64,000 nucleotides of DNA from Paraburkholderia adhaesiva (GTDB lineage Bacteria > Pseudomonadota > Gammaproteobacteria > Burkholderiales > Burkholderiaceae), in assembly GCF_021390575.1 (NCBI RefSeq), contig NZ_JAJEJQ010000001.1, forward strand, positions 1,712,501 to 1,776,500, written 5' to 3'. Below the pieces are notes generated by a model. The model did no database searches. It was not told the DNA's origin and saw only the letters and a program-made list of their open reading frames with translations. Below are positions 55,441-64,000 of this stretch, one piece after another (position 1 is the first letter of the stretch; each line of letters begins with the position of its first letter). The translations under genes and the position numbers were made by a program.

Positions 55441-58038
55441 TCAATGCACGACGCGCTCGAAAACGAACTTGCCGTCGTGGATGTCGACCGGAATCACATC
55501 CTTCGGCCCGAACTTGCCCGCGAGTATCAGCTTGGCGACCGGATTCTCGATCTCCTGCTGTATCGCGCGCTTGAGCGGCCGGGCCCCGAACAGCGGGTCG
55601 TAGCCGACCTTGCCGATCTGCTCCAGTGCGTCGTCCGACACCACAAGCTCCATGTCGAGCTTTTCGAGGCGCTCGCGCAGGCGCTGCAACTGGATCTTCG
55701 CGATCGACTGGATGTTCGCGCGATCGAGCGCATGGAAAACCACGACCTCGTCGATCCGGTTCAGGAACTCGGGACGGAACTGCTGCTTCACTTCGTTCCA
55801 CACCGCATCCTTCACTGCTTCCTGCGGCTCGCCCGCCATCGACTGGATGAGGTGCGAACCGAGGTTCGACGTCATCACAATCACCGTATTCTTGAAGTCC
55901 ACGGTGCGGCCCTGGCCGTCGGTCATGCGGCCGTCGTCGAGCACCTGCAGCAGCACGTTGAACACATCCGGGTGGGCCTTCTCGACCTCGTCGAGCAGGA
56001 TCACGCTATACGGCTTGCGGCGCACTGCCTCGGTGAGATAACCGCCTTCCTCGTAGCCCACATAGCCCGGCGGCGCGCCAATCAACCGCGCGACGCTGTG
56101 CTTCTCCATGAACTCGCTCATGTCGATGCGGATCAGATGATCCTCCGAATCGAACAGGAAGCCCGCCAGCGCTTTGCACAGTTCGGTCTTGCCGACACCC
56201 GTCGGCCCGAGGAACAGGAACGAACCATACGGCCGGTTCGGGTCCGCGAGGCCCGCACGTGAACGGCGGATCGCATCGGCGACGGCGTTGATCGCCTCGT
56301 CCTGGCCAATCACGCGTTCGTGCAGTTTGTCTTCGATCAGCAGCAGCTTTTCGCGCTCGCCCTGCATCATGCGCGAAACGGGGATGCCGGTCGAACGCGA
56401 CACGACTTCCGCAATTTCCTCCGCGCCCACCTGAGTGCGCAACAGACGCCGACGCGTCGGATTGCTCTGCTCGTCCGCCTCGGCCTGCGTGACCTGCTTC
56501 AGTTGCGCTTCGAGTTGCGGCAGCTTGCCGTACTGCAATTCCGCCACTTTCTCGAGCTTGCCTTCGCGCTGAAGCTTCGTGATCTCGGCGCGCACGCGTT
56601 CGATCTCTTCCTTGATCTGTGCGCTGCCCTGCACCGCGGCCTTCTCGGTGGTCCAGATTTCTTCGAGGTCCTTATATTCCAGACTCAGGCGATCGATCTC
56701 TTCCTCAATCAGTTGCAGACGCTTCTGCGAAGCTTCGTCCTTCTCCTTCTTGACGGCTTCGCGTTCGATCTTCAACTGGATCAGGCGACGATCGAGCTTG
56801 TCCATCTCCTCGGGCTTCGAGTCGATTTCCATCTTGATCTTCGAAGCGGCTTCGTCGATCAGGTCGATGGCCTTGTCCGGCAGGAAGCGGTCGGTGATGT
56901 AGCGATGCGAAAGCTCTGCCGCCGCGACGATCGCCGGGTCGGTGATTTCGACGCCGTGGTGCAGTTCGTACTTCTCCTGCAGACCGCGCAGAATCGCGAT
57001 GGTCGCATCGACCGACGGCTCGTCGACGAGCACCTTCTGGAAGCGGCGCTCGAGCGCGGCATCCTTTTCAATGTACTTGCGATATTCGTCGAGCGTGGTC
57101 GCGCCGATGCAGTGCAACTCGCCGCGCGAGAGCGCCGGCTTGAGCATGTTGCCCGCATCCATCGCGCCTTCGGCCTTGCCTGCGCCGACCATCGTGTGAA
57201 TTTCGTCGATGAAAACGATGGTCTGTCCTTCGTCCTTCGCGATATCGTTGAGCACGGCCTTCAGGCGCTCTTCGAACTCGCCGCGATACTTCGCACCCGC
57301 GAGCAACGCAGCCATATCGAGCGAGAGCACGCGCTTGCCCTTGAGCGTCTCAGGCACTTCGCCATTGACGATGCGCTGCGCGAGCCCTTCGACGATCGCC
57401 GTCTTCCCGACACCCGGCTCGCCGATCAGCACCGGGTTGTTCTTCGTACGACGCTGCAGGATCTGGATAGAGCGGCGGATTTCGTCGTCGCGGCCGATCA
57501 CGGGGTCGAGCTTGCCTGCGCGCGCGCGCTCGGTCAGATCGACGGTGTATTTCTTGAGCGCTTCGCGCTGGCTTTCGGCGTCCTGACTGTTGACCTGCGC
57601 GCCGCCGCGCACCGCGACGATCGCACTCTCGAGCGCCTTGCGCGTGAGACCGTGCTTGCGCGCGAGCTGGCCTACGCTGCCCTTGTCGTCAGCGACGGCG
57701 AGCAGGAACATCTCGCTCGCGATATAGGTGTCGTTGAGCTTTTGCGCTTCCTTGTCGGCCTGATTGAGCAGTCCGGCGAGATCACGGCCGATCTGCACGT
57801 TGCCGTCGGTGCCCTGCACTTGCGGCAAGCGGCTGATTGCATCGTTGAGTGCGTTCTGAAGCGCCTGGACCTGCACGCCCGCACGCGACATCAGCGAGCG
57901 AGCGGAACCGTCCTGCTGCGCGACGAGTGCTGCGAGCAGGTGAACGGGTTCGATGTACTGGTTATCGTGGCCGACGGCGAGACTCTGCGCATCGGAAATC
58001 GCTTCCTGGAACTTGGTGGTGAGTTTGTCGATTCTCAT
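55441..58038 (-). CDS. clpB: ATP-dependent disaggregase ClpB
   Basis: ClpB is a hexameric AAA+ chaperone that, with DnaK, pulls proteins out of aggregates. The 865-residue protein has the Clp_N domain (residues 1-145), the first AAA+ ring domain with Walker [20 protein letters not shown] and Walker [12 protein letters not shown], the middle coiled coil (about 400-525, [22 protein letters not shown]), the second AAA+ domain with Walker [18 protein letters not shown], and the C-terminal D2-small domain. The coiled-coil domain distinguishes it from ClpA/ClpC. No heat-shock promoter or sigma-32 site could be confidently identified in 58039-58258. Confidence 0.98.
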   Translation of the reverse strand: MRIDKLTTKFQEAISDAQSLAVGHDNQYIEPVHLLAALVAQQDGSARSLMSRAGVQVQALQNALNDAISRLPQVQGTDGNVQIGRDLAGLLNQADKEAQKLNDTYIASEMFLLAVADDKGSVGQLARKHGLTRKALESAIVAVRGGAQVNSQDAESQREALKKYTVDLTERARAGKLDPVIGRDDEIRRSIQILQRRTKNNPVLIGEPGVGKTAIVEGLAQRIVNGEVPETLKGKRVLSLDMAALLAGAKYRGEFEERLKAVLNDIAKDEGQTIVFIDEIHTMVGAGKAEGAMDAGNMLKPALSRGELHCIGATTLDEYRKYIEKDAALERRFQKVLVDEPSVDATIAILRGLQEKYELHHGVEITDPAIVAAAELSHRYITDRFLPDKAIDLIDEAASKIKMEIDSKPEEMDKLDRRLIQLKIEREAVKKEKDEASQKRLQLIEEEIDRLSLEYKDLEEIWTTEKAAVQGSAQIKEEIERVRAEITKLQREGKLEKVAELQYGKLPQLEAQLKQVTQAEADEQSNPTRRRLLRTQVGAEEIAEVVSRSTGIPVSRMMQGEREKLLLIEDKLHERVIGQDEAINAVADAIRRSRAGLADPNRPYGSFLFLGPTGVGKTELCKALAGFLFDSEDHLIRIDMSEFMEKHSVARLIGAPPGYVGYEEGGYLTEAVRRKPYSVILLDEVEKAHPDVFNVLLQVLDDGRMTDGQGRTVDFKNTVIVMTSNLGSHLIQSMAGEPQEAVKDAVWNEVKQQFRPEFLNRIDEVVVFHALDRANIQSIAKIQLQRLRERLEKLDMELVVSDDALEQIGKVGYDPLFGARPLKRAIQQEIENPVAKLILAGKFGPKDVIPVDIHDGKFVFERVVH

Positions 58039-58258
58039 TAGAACGAGACCTCCAGTTTCTTAACTGTCACCAAATCTGAGGGGCAATATTCGGGTTTCAA
58101 GCACCCGTCACGTCATTTTTTCCGGTTTTCTCAATTAGACGCACGAACGCGCCTCGCGCCCGCGACGTTGGGGCGCGCTTGAGCCCTCTGGAGCCGGTTG
58201 AGGCTCGCAGGGCCTCGATGCGGCCAGATGTCGCACTCGGAAAGCGCTTTGCGGAGGA

Positions 58259-58765
58259 TCAATATTCGCGCGACGGGCGGCGCGACGCCAGCTTTTTTGC
58301 CGGCGTAGGCACGATGGTGACTGGTGCTAGGCCGAGCAGGCCCGACAGTTCGGCCGTCGGCTGCGCAAGTTCGCCTATCGTGTAGCCGTCCAGTTCGGCC
58401 AGGAATGCCTCACGGGCGGCCCATAGCGCATGCTTGAGGCGACAATGCGGCTCGATGACACAGGTGCGGCGCTCGACTTGCTCGCCGCCGAAACAAGCTA
58501 CGAGCGCGAAGTCGTTCTCGGTATGCCGCACGACCTCGCCCACGGAAAGCGTGAGCGAAGTCGGTGCGAGGCGCAGCCCGCCATTGCGACCGCGGATCGT
58601 GTCCACCCAGCCTAGTTCGCCGAGCCGCTGCACGACCTTCATCAGGTGGTTCTTCGAGATGCCATACGCATCCGAGATCTCCTGGATCGTCGCGAGCTCC
58701 TCGCCGCGCAGGGCGAGGTAGAGCATGACGCGCAGCGAGTAGTCGGTGTAGTCGGTCAGTTTCAT
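58259..58765 (-). CDS. nsrR: Rrf2-family nitric-oxide-sensing repressor NsrR
   Basis: A 168-residue Rrf2-family regulator. It opens MKLTDYTDYSLRVMLYLAL, with the HTH ATIQEISDAYGISKNHLMKVVQRLGELGWVDT and wing RGRNGGLRLAP. Three cysteines (in VACFGGEQ, RRTCVIEPHC) can hold the Fe-S cluster that NO destroys. The YSLRVMLYLAL start and the separation of the cysteines fit NsrR rather than IscR. The ATG at 58765 gives the standard length; the frame is open to 58948 but that part overlaps the divergent globin promoter. It is divergent from a truncated globin, a usual NsrR target. Confidence 0.88.
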   Translation of the reverse strand: MKLTDYTDYSLRVMLYLALRGEELATIQEISDAYGISKNHLMKVVQRLGELGWVDTIRGRNGGLRLAPTSLTLSVGEVVRHTENDFALVACFGGEQVERRTCVIEPHCRLKHALWAAREAFLAELDGYTIGELAQPTAELSGLLGLAPVTIVPTPAKKLASRRPSREY

Positions 58766-58803
58766 GATCAGCAGCGGGCGCGGGCGACAAAAACCATACA
58801 ATA

Positions 58804-58824
58804 ACATGCAGTTGCGATGCAGGT
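58804..58824. promoter_or_regulatory. candidate NsrR operator between nsrR and globin genes
   Basis: ACATGCA (58804-58810) and TGCAGGT (58818-58824) are near-perfect inverted halves with a 7-base spacer, containing the ATGCA core of NsrR sites. TATGAT (58840-58845) could be the -10 for the globin. Confidence 0.4.
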
Positions 58825-58898
58825 TTTGCGCTGGTTGGGTATGATAGGTACTTCTGATAAAAGGGCGGGCATGCTCGTCCGAAATTCCCGGTTGTACG

Positions 58899-59465
58899 AT
58901 GACTTCAACTGATGCCCCCGTCGCCGACACGCGACACGCTGAACCCACCGAAGCAAATATTCGCGACCTCGTCTACGCGTTCTACGACCGCGTGCGCGCG
59001 CATGCAACGCTGGGTCCCGTGTTCGAGGAAGCACTGGCGGGCCGCTGGGACGACCATCTTCCGAAGATGTGCCGATTCTGGGGCAGTCTGGTGCTCGGCA
59101 GCAAGACTTACCGCGGCAATGTGCAGCAAGTGCATCAGCCGCTGCCCGGTATCGAGCCGACCCATTTCAGCCATTGGCTTTATCTGTTCCTCGATACCGT
59201 CGAGTCGAGCTATCAACCCGCCGCGGCTATTCAGTTCATGGAGCCTGCGCTCCGGATCGCGCAGAGCCTGCAGTTGAGCCGCTTTGGCTGGGACTACACG
59301 ATTCCGGCCGAACAGCAGGCGCTTCTGGAGCGTATATCGCCGCGCAAGCGACCGGCGGACTCGGAGCACGATCGCGCAGTTCCGGCGCGCCCGGCTGGCG
59401 AGCCATTTCCCGCGAAAATCGTCGGGCGGCCGGTAGACGCCGACGACGGTAACGACGCGGGCTAG
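58899..59465 (+). CDS. group III truncated hemoglobin
   Basis: A 188-residue protein whose first 135 residues are a group III truncated globin (ANIRDLVYAFYDRVRAHATLGPVFEEALAGRWDDHLPKMCRFWGSLVLGSKTYRGN, then QVHQPLPGIEPTHFSHWLYLFLDTV). The KMCRFWGS and HFSHWLYLF patterns and the Trp/His pair are typical. The last 50 residues are a charged, proline-rich tail. Such globins bind O2 or NO and often sit under NO control. NsrR is encoded divergently with 133 bases between. No strong Shine-Dalgarno precedes the ATG at 58899. Confidence 0.9.
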   Translation: MTSTDAPVADTRHAEPTEANIRDLVYAFYDRVRAHATLGPVFEEALAGRWDDHLPKMCRFWGSLVLGSKTYRGNVQQVHQPLPGIEPTHFSHWLYLFLDTVESSYQPAAAIQFMEPALRIAQSLQLSRFGWDYTIPAEQQALLERISPRKRPADSEHDRAVPARPAGEPFPAKIVGRPVDADDGNDAG

Positions 59466-59654
59466 CGCTCCGCAGCGACGCAGCGATTTGGCTGTTAGTT
59501 GCATTTCACCGTCGAAATCCATTTCCTGGATCTCGACGGGAGCCCTTCGCGGCAGCGTTCGCTCCACCGCGGCCCCACCATGCACAAGCATGGCGGTCCA
59601 GCACACGGAACAAGGAATGTCGCCCAGATGCGCCCGCCAGGTGGCGCGACGCAC

Positions 59655-60137
59655 TCACCCCTTCTCCGGCGCTGAATTCCCCGAAGCGATCCCCCAGCGC
59701 GCGAGCGCCGCATCATCGGTTACGCGGGCGTCCACCCAGCGGGCGCCATGCTCGGTCTCTTCCTTCTTCCAGAACGGCGCTTCGGTCTTGAGGTAGTCCA
59801 TCACGAATTCGCACGACGCGAACGCGTCGCCACGATGCATCGAAGTCGTCGCCACGAGGACGATCTGGTCGAGCGGCGCCAGTTTGCCCACCCGATGCAC
59901 GACCAGCACCTCGATGCCAGGCCACCGGCGCTGCGCCTCGGCGACGATGTTCTCCAGCGCCTTTTCGGTCATGCCGGGATAGTGCTCCAGCTCCATCGTC
60001 GCGACGGTACTGCCCTCGTTCAGGTCGCGCACGGTGCCGACGAAGCACGCCACCGCGCCGATCGCAGGATTGCGCGCACGCAGTTGCGCGACTTCCGTCG
60101 TCAGGTCGAAATCTTCGGTTTGCACGCGCACAGGCAT
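59655..60137 (-). CDS. moaE: molybdopterin synthase catalytic subunit MoaE
   Basis: The large subunit of molybdopterin synthase, which puts the dithiolene sulphurs into precursor Z using MoaD thiocarboxylate. The 160-residue protein has the core GAVACFVGTVRDLNEGSTVATMELEHYPGMTEKALENI, VHRVGKLAPLDQIVLVATTSMHRGDAFASCEFVMDYLKTEAPFWKKE with the conserved active-site lysines. The leftward order is moeA-moaD-moaE; 19 bases separate it from moaD. The 59466-59654 gap after it holds nothing supported. Confidence 0.97.
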   Translation of the reverse strand: MPVRVQTEDFDLTTEVAQLRARNPAIGAVACFVGTVRDLNEGSTVATMELEHYPGMTEKALENIVAEAQRRWPGIEVLVVHRVGKLAPLDQIVLVATTSMHRGDAFASCEFVMDYLKTEAPFWKKEETEHGARWVDARVTDDAALARWGIASGNSAPEKG

Positions 60138-60156
60138 GACTGCTCTCCTTGGCGCT

Positions 60157-60414
60157 TTAGCCGCCCGTCACCGGTGGGAAAAACGCCACCTCGCAGCCTT
60201 CGGTAATCCGCGTACCCGGCTCGGTCATGACGTGATTGCAGGCCATGCGCAGTGCGCGGCCTTCCGCCAGCGTCTCTGCCCACGCACCGCCGCGCGCGCG
60301 CAGCCAGCCACGCACGTCGCCTACCGTTGCAATGCCATCGGGCACCGTCACCGATTCCTCGGCCACGCCCAACGCCTCGCGCACGCTCGCAAAAAATCTC
60401 AACTGGATCTTCAT
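60157..60414 (-). CDS. moaD: molybdopterin synthase sulphur carrier MoaD
   Basis: An 85-residue ubiquitin-like protein that carries sulphur as a C-terminal thiocarboxylate. It starts MKIQLRFFASVREALG and ends in the required Gly-Gly (FFPPVTGG). The beta-grasp pattern is intact. It lies between moeA (10 bases upstream) and moaE (19 bases downstream) in one unit. Confidence 0.97.
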   Translation of the reverse strand: MKIQLRFFASVREALGVAEESVTVPDGIATVGDVRGWLRARGGAWAETLAEGRALRMACNHVMTEPGTRITEGCEVAFFPPVTGG

Positions 60415-60424
60415 AACGTCCGAC

Positions 60425-61693
60425 TCAATACAGCAATTCAGTGAAAGGGATGAAGCGCACCGTTTCGCCGGCGCTGATCGCGTGATTCGGTGGGTTGTCG
60501 ATCAGGCCGTCGCCCCAGACCGTCGAGGTCAACACCGCCGAACTCTGGTTCGGGAACAGATCGAGGCCGCCCGCCTGATTGACGCGCGCGCGCAGGAACT
60601 CGTTGCGGCGGTCGCCCTTCGCCTGCGTGAAATCGGCGCGAAGCGACAGCGCACGCGGACTGACCTGCGTCACGCCCGAGAGGCGCAGCAGGAACGGCCT
60701 GACGAACAGCAGGAAGGTGACGAAACTCGACACGGGGTTCCCCGGCAACCCAATGAAGTACGCTTCGCCCGTCTGCGCGTCACCACGCAGCACTGCACCG
60801 AACGCGAGCGGCTTGCCCGGCTTCATCGCGATTTGCCACATCGCGAGCCGCCCTTCGGCTTCAACCGCTGGCTTCACGTGATCCTCCTCACCCACCGACA
60901 CGCCACCAGAGGTCAGGATGAGATCGTGCGCGGCAGCGGCCTCGCGCAGCGTCGCGCGCGTGGCGTCGAGTTGATCCGGCACGATGCCGTAATCGGTCAC
61001 CTCGCAGCCGAGGTTACGCAGCAGGCCATTTAGCGTGAAGCGGCTCGAGTTGTAGATCGCGCCGGGTCGCAGCGGCTCGCCGGGCATCGTCAGTTCGTCG
61101 CCGGTGAAAAACACCGCGACTTTCACGCGGCGCGCCACTTCGAGCGTCGCGCAGCCCACCGATGCCGCCAGCCCGAGTGCCTGCGGCGTGAGCCGCGTGC
61201 CCGCGGGCAGGATCACGGAGCCCTTGCGGATGTCCGCACCCTGCGCCGTGATCCATTCGCCAGGCTTCGGCGTGTGGACAAAGACCACGTCGTGGTCGAT
61301 GGCCTCCGTCTGCTCCTGCATCACTACGGCATCCGCGCTGGGCGGCACAGTCGCGCCCGTGAAGATGCGTGCCGCCGTACCGGCCGCCAGCGGCTCCGGA
61401 GCATGGCCCGCCGGTATGCGCTGCGAGACCGCCAGCCGGCGGCTGCCCTGCACGAGGTCGGCGACACGCACCGCGTAACCGTCCATCGCGCTCGTGTGCA
61501 TCGGCGGCACGTCGAGCGGCGACACCACGTCGGCGGCGAGCACGCGGTTCAGGGCGTCGAGCGTCGGAAGCGTTTCGGTCCCGTTATCAGCGAGCGCGAG
61601 CGGGCTCGCCGCGCCCAGCAGCGTCGCGAGCGCCTCGGCCGTGGAAAGCATCGGAGCGCGCGCGGCAGGAGCAGTAGTGGGGGAATTGGACAT
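60425..61693 (-). CDS. moeA: molybdopterin molybdenumtransferase MoeA
   Basis: MoeA inserts molybdate into adenylylated molybdopterin. The 422-residue protein has the N-terminal region with PPMHTSAMDGYAVRVADL, the inserted beta domain, and the MoCF-like domain with LILTSGGVSVGEEDHVKPA and IGLPGNPVSSFVTF, and a C-terminal beta-barrel domain. The catalytic and metal-binding acidic residues in the SGGVSVGEEDHV motif are intact. It is the first of moeA-moaD-moaE, with a hairpin-rich leader upstream. Confidence 0.96.
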   Translation of the reverse strand: MSNSPTTAPAARAPMLSTAEALATLLGAASPLALADNGTETLPTLDALNRVLAADVVSPLDVPPMHTSAMDGYAVRVADLVQGSRRLAVSQRIPAGHAPEPLAAGTAARIFTGATVPPSADAVVMQEQTEAIDHDVVFVHTPKPGEWITAQGADIRKGSVILPAGTRLTPQALGLAASVGCATLEVARRVKVAVFFTGDELTMPGEPLRPGAIYNSSRFTLNGLLRNLGCEVTDYGIVPDQLDATRATLREAAAAHDLILTSGGVSVGEEDHVKPAVEAEGRLAMWQIAMKPGKPLAFGAVLRGDAQTGEAYFIGLPGNPVSSFVTFLLFVRPFLLRLSGVTQVSPRALSLRADFTQAKGDRRNEFLRARVNQAGGLDLFPNQSSAVLTSTVWGDGLIDNPPNHAISAGETVRFIPFTELLY

Positions 61694-61740
61694 CGGAGCG
61701 TCTGGGAGACGGCTTTCGAGCCGCCTGCAACGGTTGGTCT

Positions 61741-61785
61741 GCCGCTATTGTAGCGGCGAGGACACGGCACTGTGCCGCGTCCTCG
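61741..61785. repeat. two adjacent hairpins between thrC and moeA
   Basis: GCCGCTA (61741-61747) pairs with TAGCGGC (61751-61757). Next, CGAGGACACGGCA (61757-61769) pairs with TGCCGCGTCCTCG (61773-61785) with one mismatch. On the minus strand the first hairpin contains TACAAT (61746-61751), a possible -10 for moeA. No T-run follows either stem. Confidence 0.7.
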
Positions 61786-61838
61786 GTACGCAGTCGACTC
61801 CGGTCCGCCAGAAGCGGCGGAAAGCGGCTAAACCGGGA

Positions 61839-63296
61839 TTAGTCCGCCGTATGCACAGCGATGTAGTCCTTCACGCGCTGTGCGCTTGCAGGCACCACCT
61901 CGAAGCGCTGCGGCAGCGATTCAAGCCCCGCGAACGCTGCCGGACGCTCGGCTTCGCGATCGAGCGCCTCGCGGATCGTCTCGCCGAACTTGATCGGCTG
62001 TGCGGTCTCCAGCACGACCATCGGCACGCCCGGCTGCAGATGCTCGCGCGCAACCTTCACGCCATCGGCCGTATGGGTGTCGATCATCGTGTTGTAACGC
62101 GCGTAGACATCGCGGATCGTCTCGATGCGGTCGGCGTGGCTGCTGCTGCCCGACACGAAGCCGAACTGCGCGACACGCGCGAAGTCGCCGCTCGCCGCGA
62201 GGTCGAAGCCGCCCTTCTCCTCGACGTCGCAGAACAGTTGCGCGACGCGCGCCGGATCGCGGCCGAGCAGATCGAAGACGAAGCGCTCGAAGTTCGACGC
62301 CTTCGAGATGTCCATGCTCGGGCTGCTCGTGTGCCACGTTTCTGCGGAGGCACGCACCCGGTAGATGCCGGTGCGGAAGAACTCGTCGAGCACGTCGTTC
62401 TCGTTCGTCGCGACGACGAGCTTTTCGATCGGCAGGCCCATCATGCGTGCGATGTGGCCCGCGCAGACGTTGCCGAAGTTGCCCGACGGCACCGTGAACG
62501 ACACGCGCTCGTCGTTGCTCTTCGTGGCCGCGAAATAACCGGCGAAGTAGTAGACGACCTGCGCGACGACGCGCGCCCAGTTGATCGAGTTCACCGTGCC
62601 GATCTTGTGCTGCGCCTTGAACGCCAGGTCGTTCGAGACGGCCTTCACGATGTCCTGGCAGTCGTCGAACACACCTTCCACTGCGAGGTTGAAGATGTTC
62701 GGGTCTTGCAGGCTGAACATCTGCGCGGTCTGGAACGCGCTCATCTTCTTGTGCGGCGAGAGCATGAACACGCGCACGCCCTTCTTGCCGCGCATCGCGT
62801 ATTCGGCGGCGCTGCCGGTATCGCCCGAGGTCGCGCCGAGAATGTTCAACTGCTGGCCGGCCTTCGCGAGCGCGTACTCGAAGAGGTTGCCGAGCAACTG
62901 CATCGCCATGTCCTTGAACGCGAGCGTCGGACCGTTCGAAAGCTCGAGCAGCGAAATCTGCGTGCCGTTTTCCTCGCCGAGCGCGGTGAGCGGCGTGATC
63001 TTGCTCGCGTCCTCGCCGTGGCGCACGTTGCAGTACGTCGCCGACGTGTAGGTGCGGCGCGTGATGTCACGCAGGTCCTCGGCGGGAATGTCGTCGCAGA
63101 ACTTCGAGAGGATCTCGAACGCGAGATCCGCGTAAGACAAGCCACGCCAGCGCGCGAGTTCTTCCGCGGTCGTCCGCGGATACTGCGACGGCAGATACAG
63201 CCCGCCGTCGCGCGCGAGGCCGCCCAGCAGGATGTCCGAAAACGAGTGATGCTCGCCGGCGCCGGCGCCGCGCGTCGATACGTAATTCATTGCCAT
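61839..63296 (-). CDS. thrC: threonine synthase ThrC
   Basis: ThrC converts O-phospho-L-homoserine to threonine with PLP. The 485-residue enzyme is of the longer gamma-proteobacterial/fungal-like class (about 450-500 residues). It carries the N-terminal MNYVSTRG signature of that class, the PLP-lysine motif SNGPTLAFKDMAMQLLG, GATSGDTGSAAEYAM and FTVPSGNFGNVCAGHIA. It is 4 bases after hom (stop of hom at 63301), so the two are co-transcribed. Confidence 0.96.
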   Translation of the reverse strand: MAMNYVSTRGAGAGEHHSFSDILLGGLARDGGLYLPSQYPRTTAEELARWRGLSYADLAFEILSKFCDDIPAEDLRDITRRTYTSATYCNVRHGEDASKITPLTALGEENGTQISLLELSNGPTLAFKDMAMQLLGNLFEYALAKAGQQLNILGATSGDTGSAAEYAMRGKKGVRVFMLSPHKKMSAFQTAQMFSLQDPNIFNLAVEGVFDDCQDIVKAVSNDLAFKAQHKIGTVNSINWARVVAQVVYYFAGYFAATKSNDERVSFTVPSGNFGNVCAGHIARMMGLPIEKLVVATNENDVLDEFFRTGIYRVRASAETWHTSSPSMDISKASNFERFVFDLLGRDPARVAQLFCDVEEKGGFDLAASGDFARVAQFGFVSGSSSHADRIETIRDVYARYNTMIDTHTADGVKVAREHLQPGVPMVVLETAQPIKFGETIREALDREAERPAAFAGLESLPQRFEVVPASAQRVKDYIAVHTAD

Positions 63297-63300
63297 GCCC

Positions 63301-64000
63301 TTAGTTCAGTCCTTCCATGCGCAGCTTCGTCACCGACGACCGCACGGTCGCGAGTTTCTCGATTTGCGCGATCGCCGCGTTCACCTTCTTTTCGACGGTG
63401 AGGTGCGTGATCAGGATGATGTCGGTCTCCGCCTTGCCTTGCGCGTCGATCTGCTCCGATTCCTTTTGCAGGAGCGCGTCGATTGAGATACTGCTGTCGG
63501 CAAGGATGCGCGTGATGTCGGCCATCACGCCGGTCTGATCGGCGACGCGCAGGCGCAGGTAGTACCCGCTCGTAACGTCGTCGATCGGCAGGATCGGCGT
63601 GTTCGAGAGGCTCTCCGGCTGGAACGCGAGATGCGGCACGCGATGCTCGGGATCGGCCGTGTGCAGGCGCGTGACATCGACGAGATCGGCGACGACCGCG
63701 GAGGCCGTCGGCTCGGCGCCCGCGCCCTTGCCGTAGTAAAGCGTCGTGCCGACTGCGTCGCCGTGCACGACGACCGCGTTCATCGGGCCTTCCACGTTGG
63801 CGAGCAGGCGCTTGGCCGGAATCAGCGTGGGATGCGTGCGTAGTTCGATGCCGTGCTCCGTGCGTCGCGCGATGCCGAGCAGCTTGATGCGATAGCCGAG
63901 TTCCTCGGCGTACTTGATGTCGATGGCGTCGAGCTTGCTGATGCCTTCCACGTAGGCTTTGTCGAACTGCACCGGCACGCCGAACGCAATCGCGCTCATG
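63301..64000 (-). CDS. hom: homoserine dehydrogenase, C-terminal part (5' end outside window)
   Basis: The last 232 codons of homoserine dehydrogenase, which reduces aspartate semialdehyde to homoserine. Visible are the end of the catalytic domain (FDKAYVEGISKLDAIDIKYAEELGYRIKLLG; NVEGPMNAVVVHGDAVGTTLYYGKGAGAEPTASAVVADLVD) and the C-terminal ACT domain (YYLRLRVADQTGVMADITRILADSSISIDALLQKE), used for threonine feedback inhibition. An apparent ATG at 63999 is internal, since the reading frame runs past the window end. It precedes thrC by 4 bases in a threonine unit. Confidence 0.95.
   Translation of the reverse strand, partial: MSAIAFGVPVQFDKAYVEGISKLDAIDIKYAEELGYRIKLLGIARRTEHGIELRTHPTLIPAKRLLANVEGPMNAVVVHGDAVGTTLYYGKGAGAEPTASAVVADLVDVTRLHTADPEHRVPHLAFQPESLSNTPILPIDDVTSGYYLRLRVADQTGVMADITRILADSSISIDALLQKESEQIDAQGKAETDIILITHLTVEKKVNAAIAQIEKLATVRSSVTKLRMEGLN

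Noticed and set aside
56320..58041. 573-codon ORF on the plus strand opposite clpB
   Set aside because: It is fully antisense to clpB, rich in Arg, Leu, Asp and His as antisense frames of GC-rich genes are, and lacks domains or a ribosome site.
59466..59654. Minus-strand reading frame after moaE running into the globin gene
   Set aside because: It stays open mainly as a shadow of the globin, has mixed third-position bases and no ribosome site.
61494..63401. 635-codon ORF on the plus strand opposite thrC and moeA
   Set aside because: Antisense shadow of two well-supported genes with skewed Arg/Ala/Glu composition and no recognisable domain.

Overview
The window is a gene-dense, GC-rich stretch of bacterial chromosome whose gene content and order point to Burkholderiaceae (Burkholderia, Paraburkholderia or Caballeronia type). 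Markers for this are the phaC-phaA-phaB-phaR polyhydroxyalkanoate cluster, a BktB-type beta-ketothiolase, surE-pcm-nlpD-rpoS, the ffs-dnaX-ybaB-recR order, trxA next to rho, and a type B L31. I see no rRNA, tRNA, CRISPR array, insertion sequence or prophage. Nearly all of it is ordinary core chromosome.

Layout. 0-6 kb: the tail of a PLP threonine/serine dehydratase, mscL, then a leftward three-gene phosphorelay (CHASE3 histidine kinase, CheY-like regulator, hybrid kinase) behind a good sigma-70 promoter. 6-12.4 kb: a small unknown gene, a broken small membrane-protein gene, the fetAB metal exporter, a secreted unknown, a free-standing LigD-type polymerase domain, serB and a roughly 1.1-kb atypical intergenic island. 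12.4-18 kb (leftward): metC, a secreted unknown with a 9-bp tandem repeat in its leader, bktB, a sugar kinase and rimO. 18-24 kb: a higBA toxin-antitoxin pair with a palindromic operator, then phaC-phaA-phaB and phaR. 24-31 kb: rluD-pgeF, bamD, rlmD, a small lipoprotein gene and two nucleases. 31-35 kb: surE-pcm-nlpD-rpoS. 35-40.3 kb: a quinone oxidoreductase and a leftward unit of a family III CoA-transferase plus a NitT/TauT-type ABC importer, preceded by two similar hairpins. 40.4-44.3 kb: 4.5S RNA, dnaX, ybaB, recR. 44.7-50.3 kb: trxA, rho, a MerR regulator with an MFS transporter, mtfA, rpmE2. 50.6-55.4 kb: a membrane glycosyltransferase, a MATE exporter, a ComEA-like protein, YidB. 55.4-64 kb: clpB, nsrR facing a truncated globin, moaE-moaD-moeA, thrC and the 3' part of hom.

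How the genes work together. BktB and PhaA condense acyl-CoAs, PhaB reduces them, PhaC polymerises them and PhaR regulates. NsrR probably controls the globin as a nitric oxide response. SurE, Pcm, NlpD and RpoS form the stationary-phase and repair block. MoaE, MoaD and MoeA belong to molybdopterin synthesis, and Hom and ThrC to threonine synthesis.

No dramatic new system such as a defence island or biosynthetic cluster stands out. The best candidates for something undescribed are the tandem leader hairpins before the CoA-transferase/ABC unit, the structured rpmE2 leader with its short upstream ORF, and the small membrane-protein gene on the minus strand near 6.4 kb that has a perfect Shine-Dalgarno but an in-frame TGA at codon 13.
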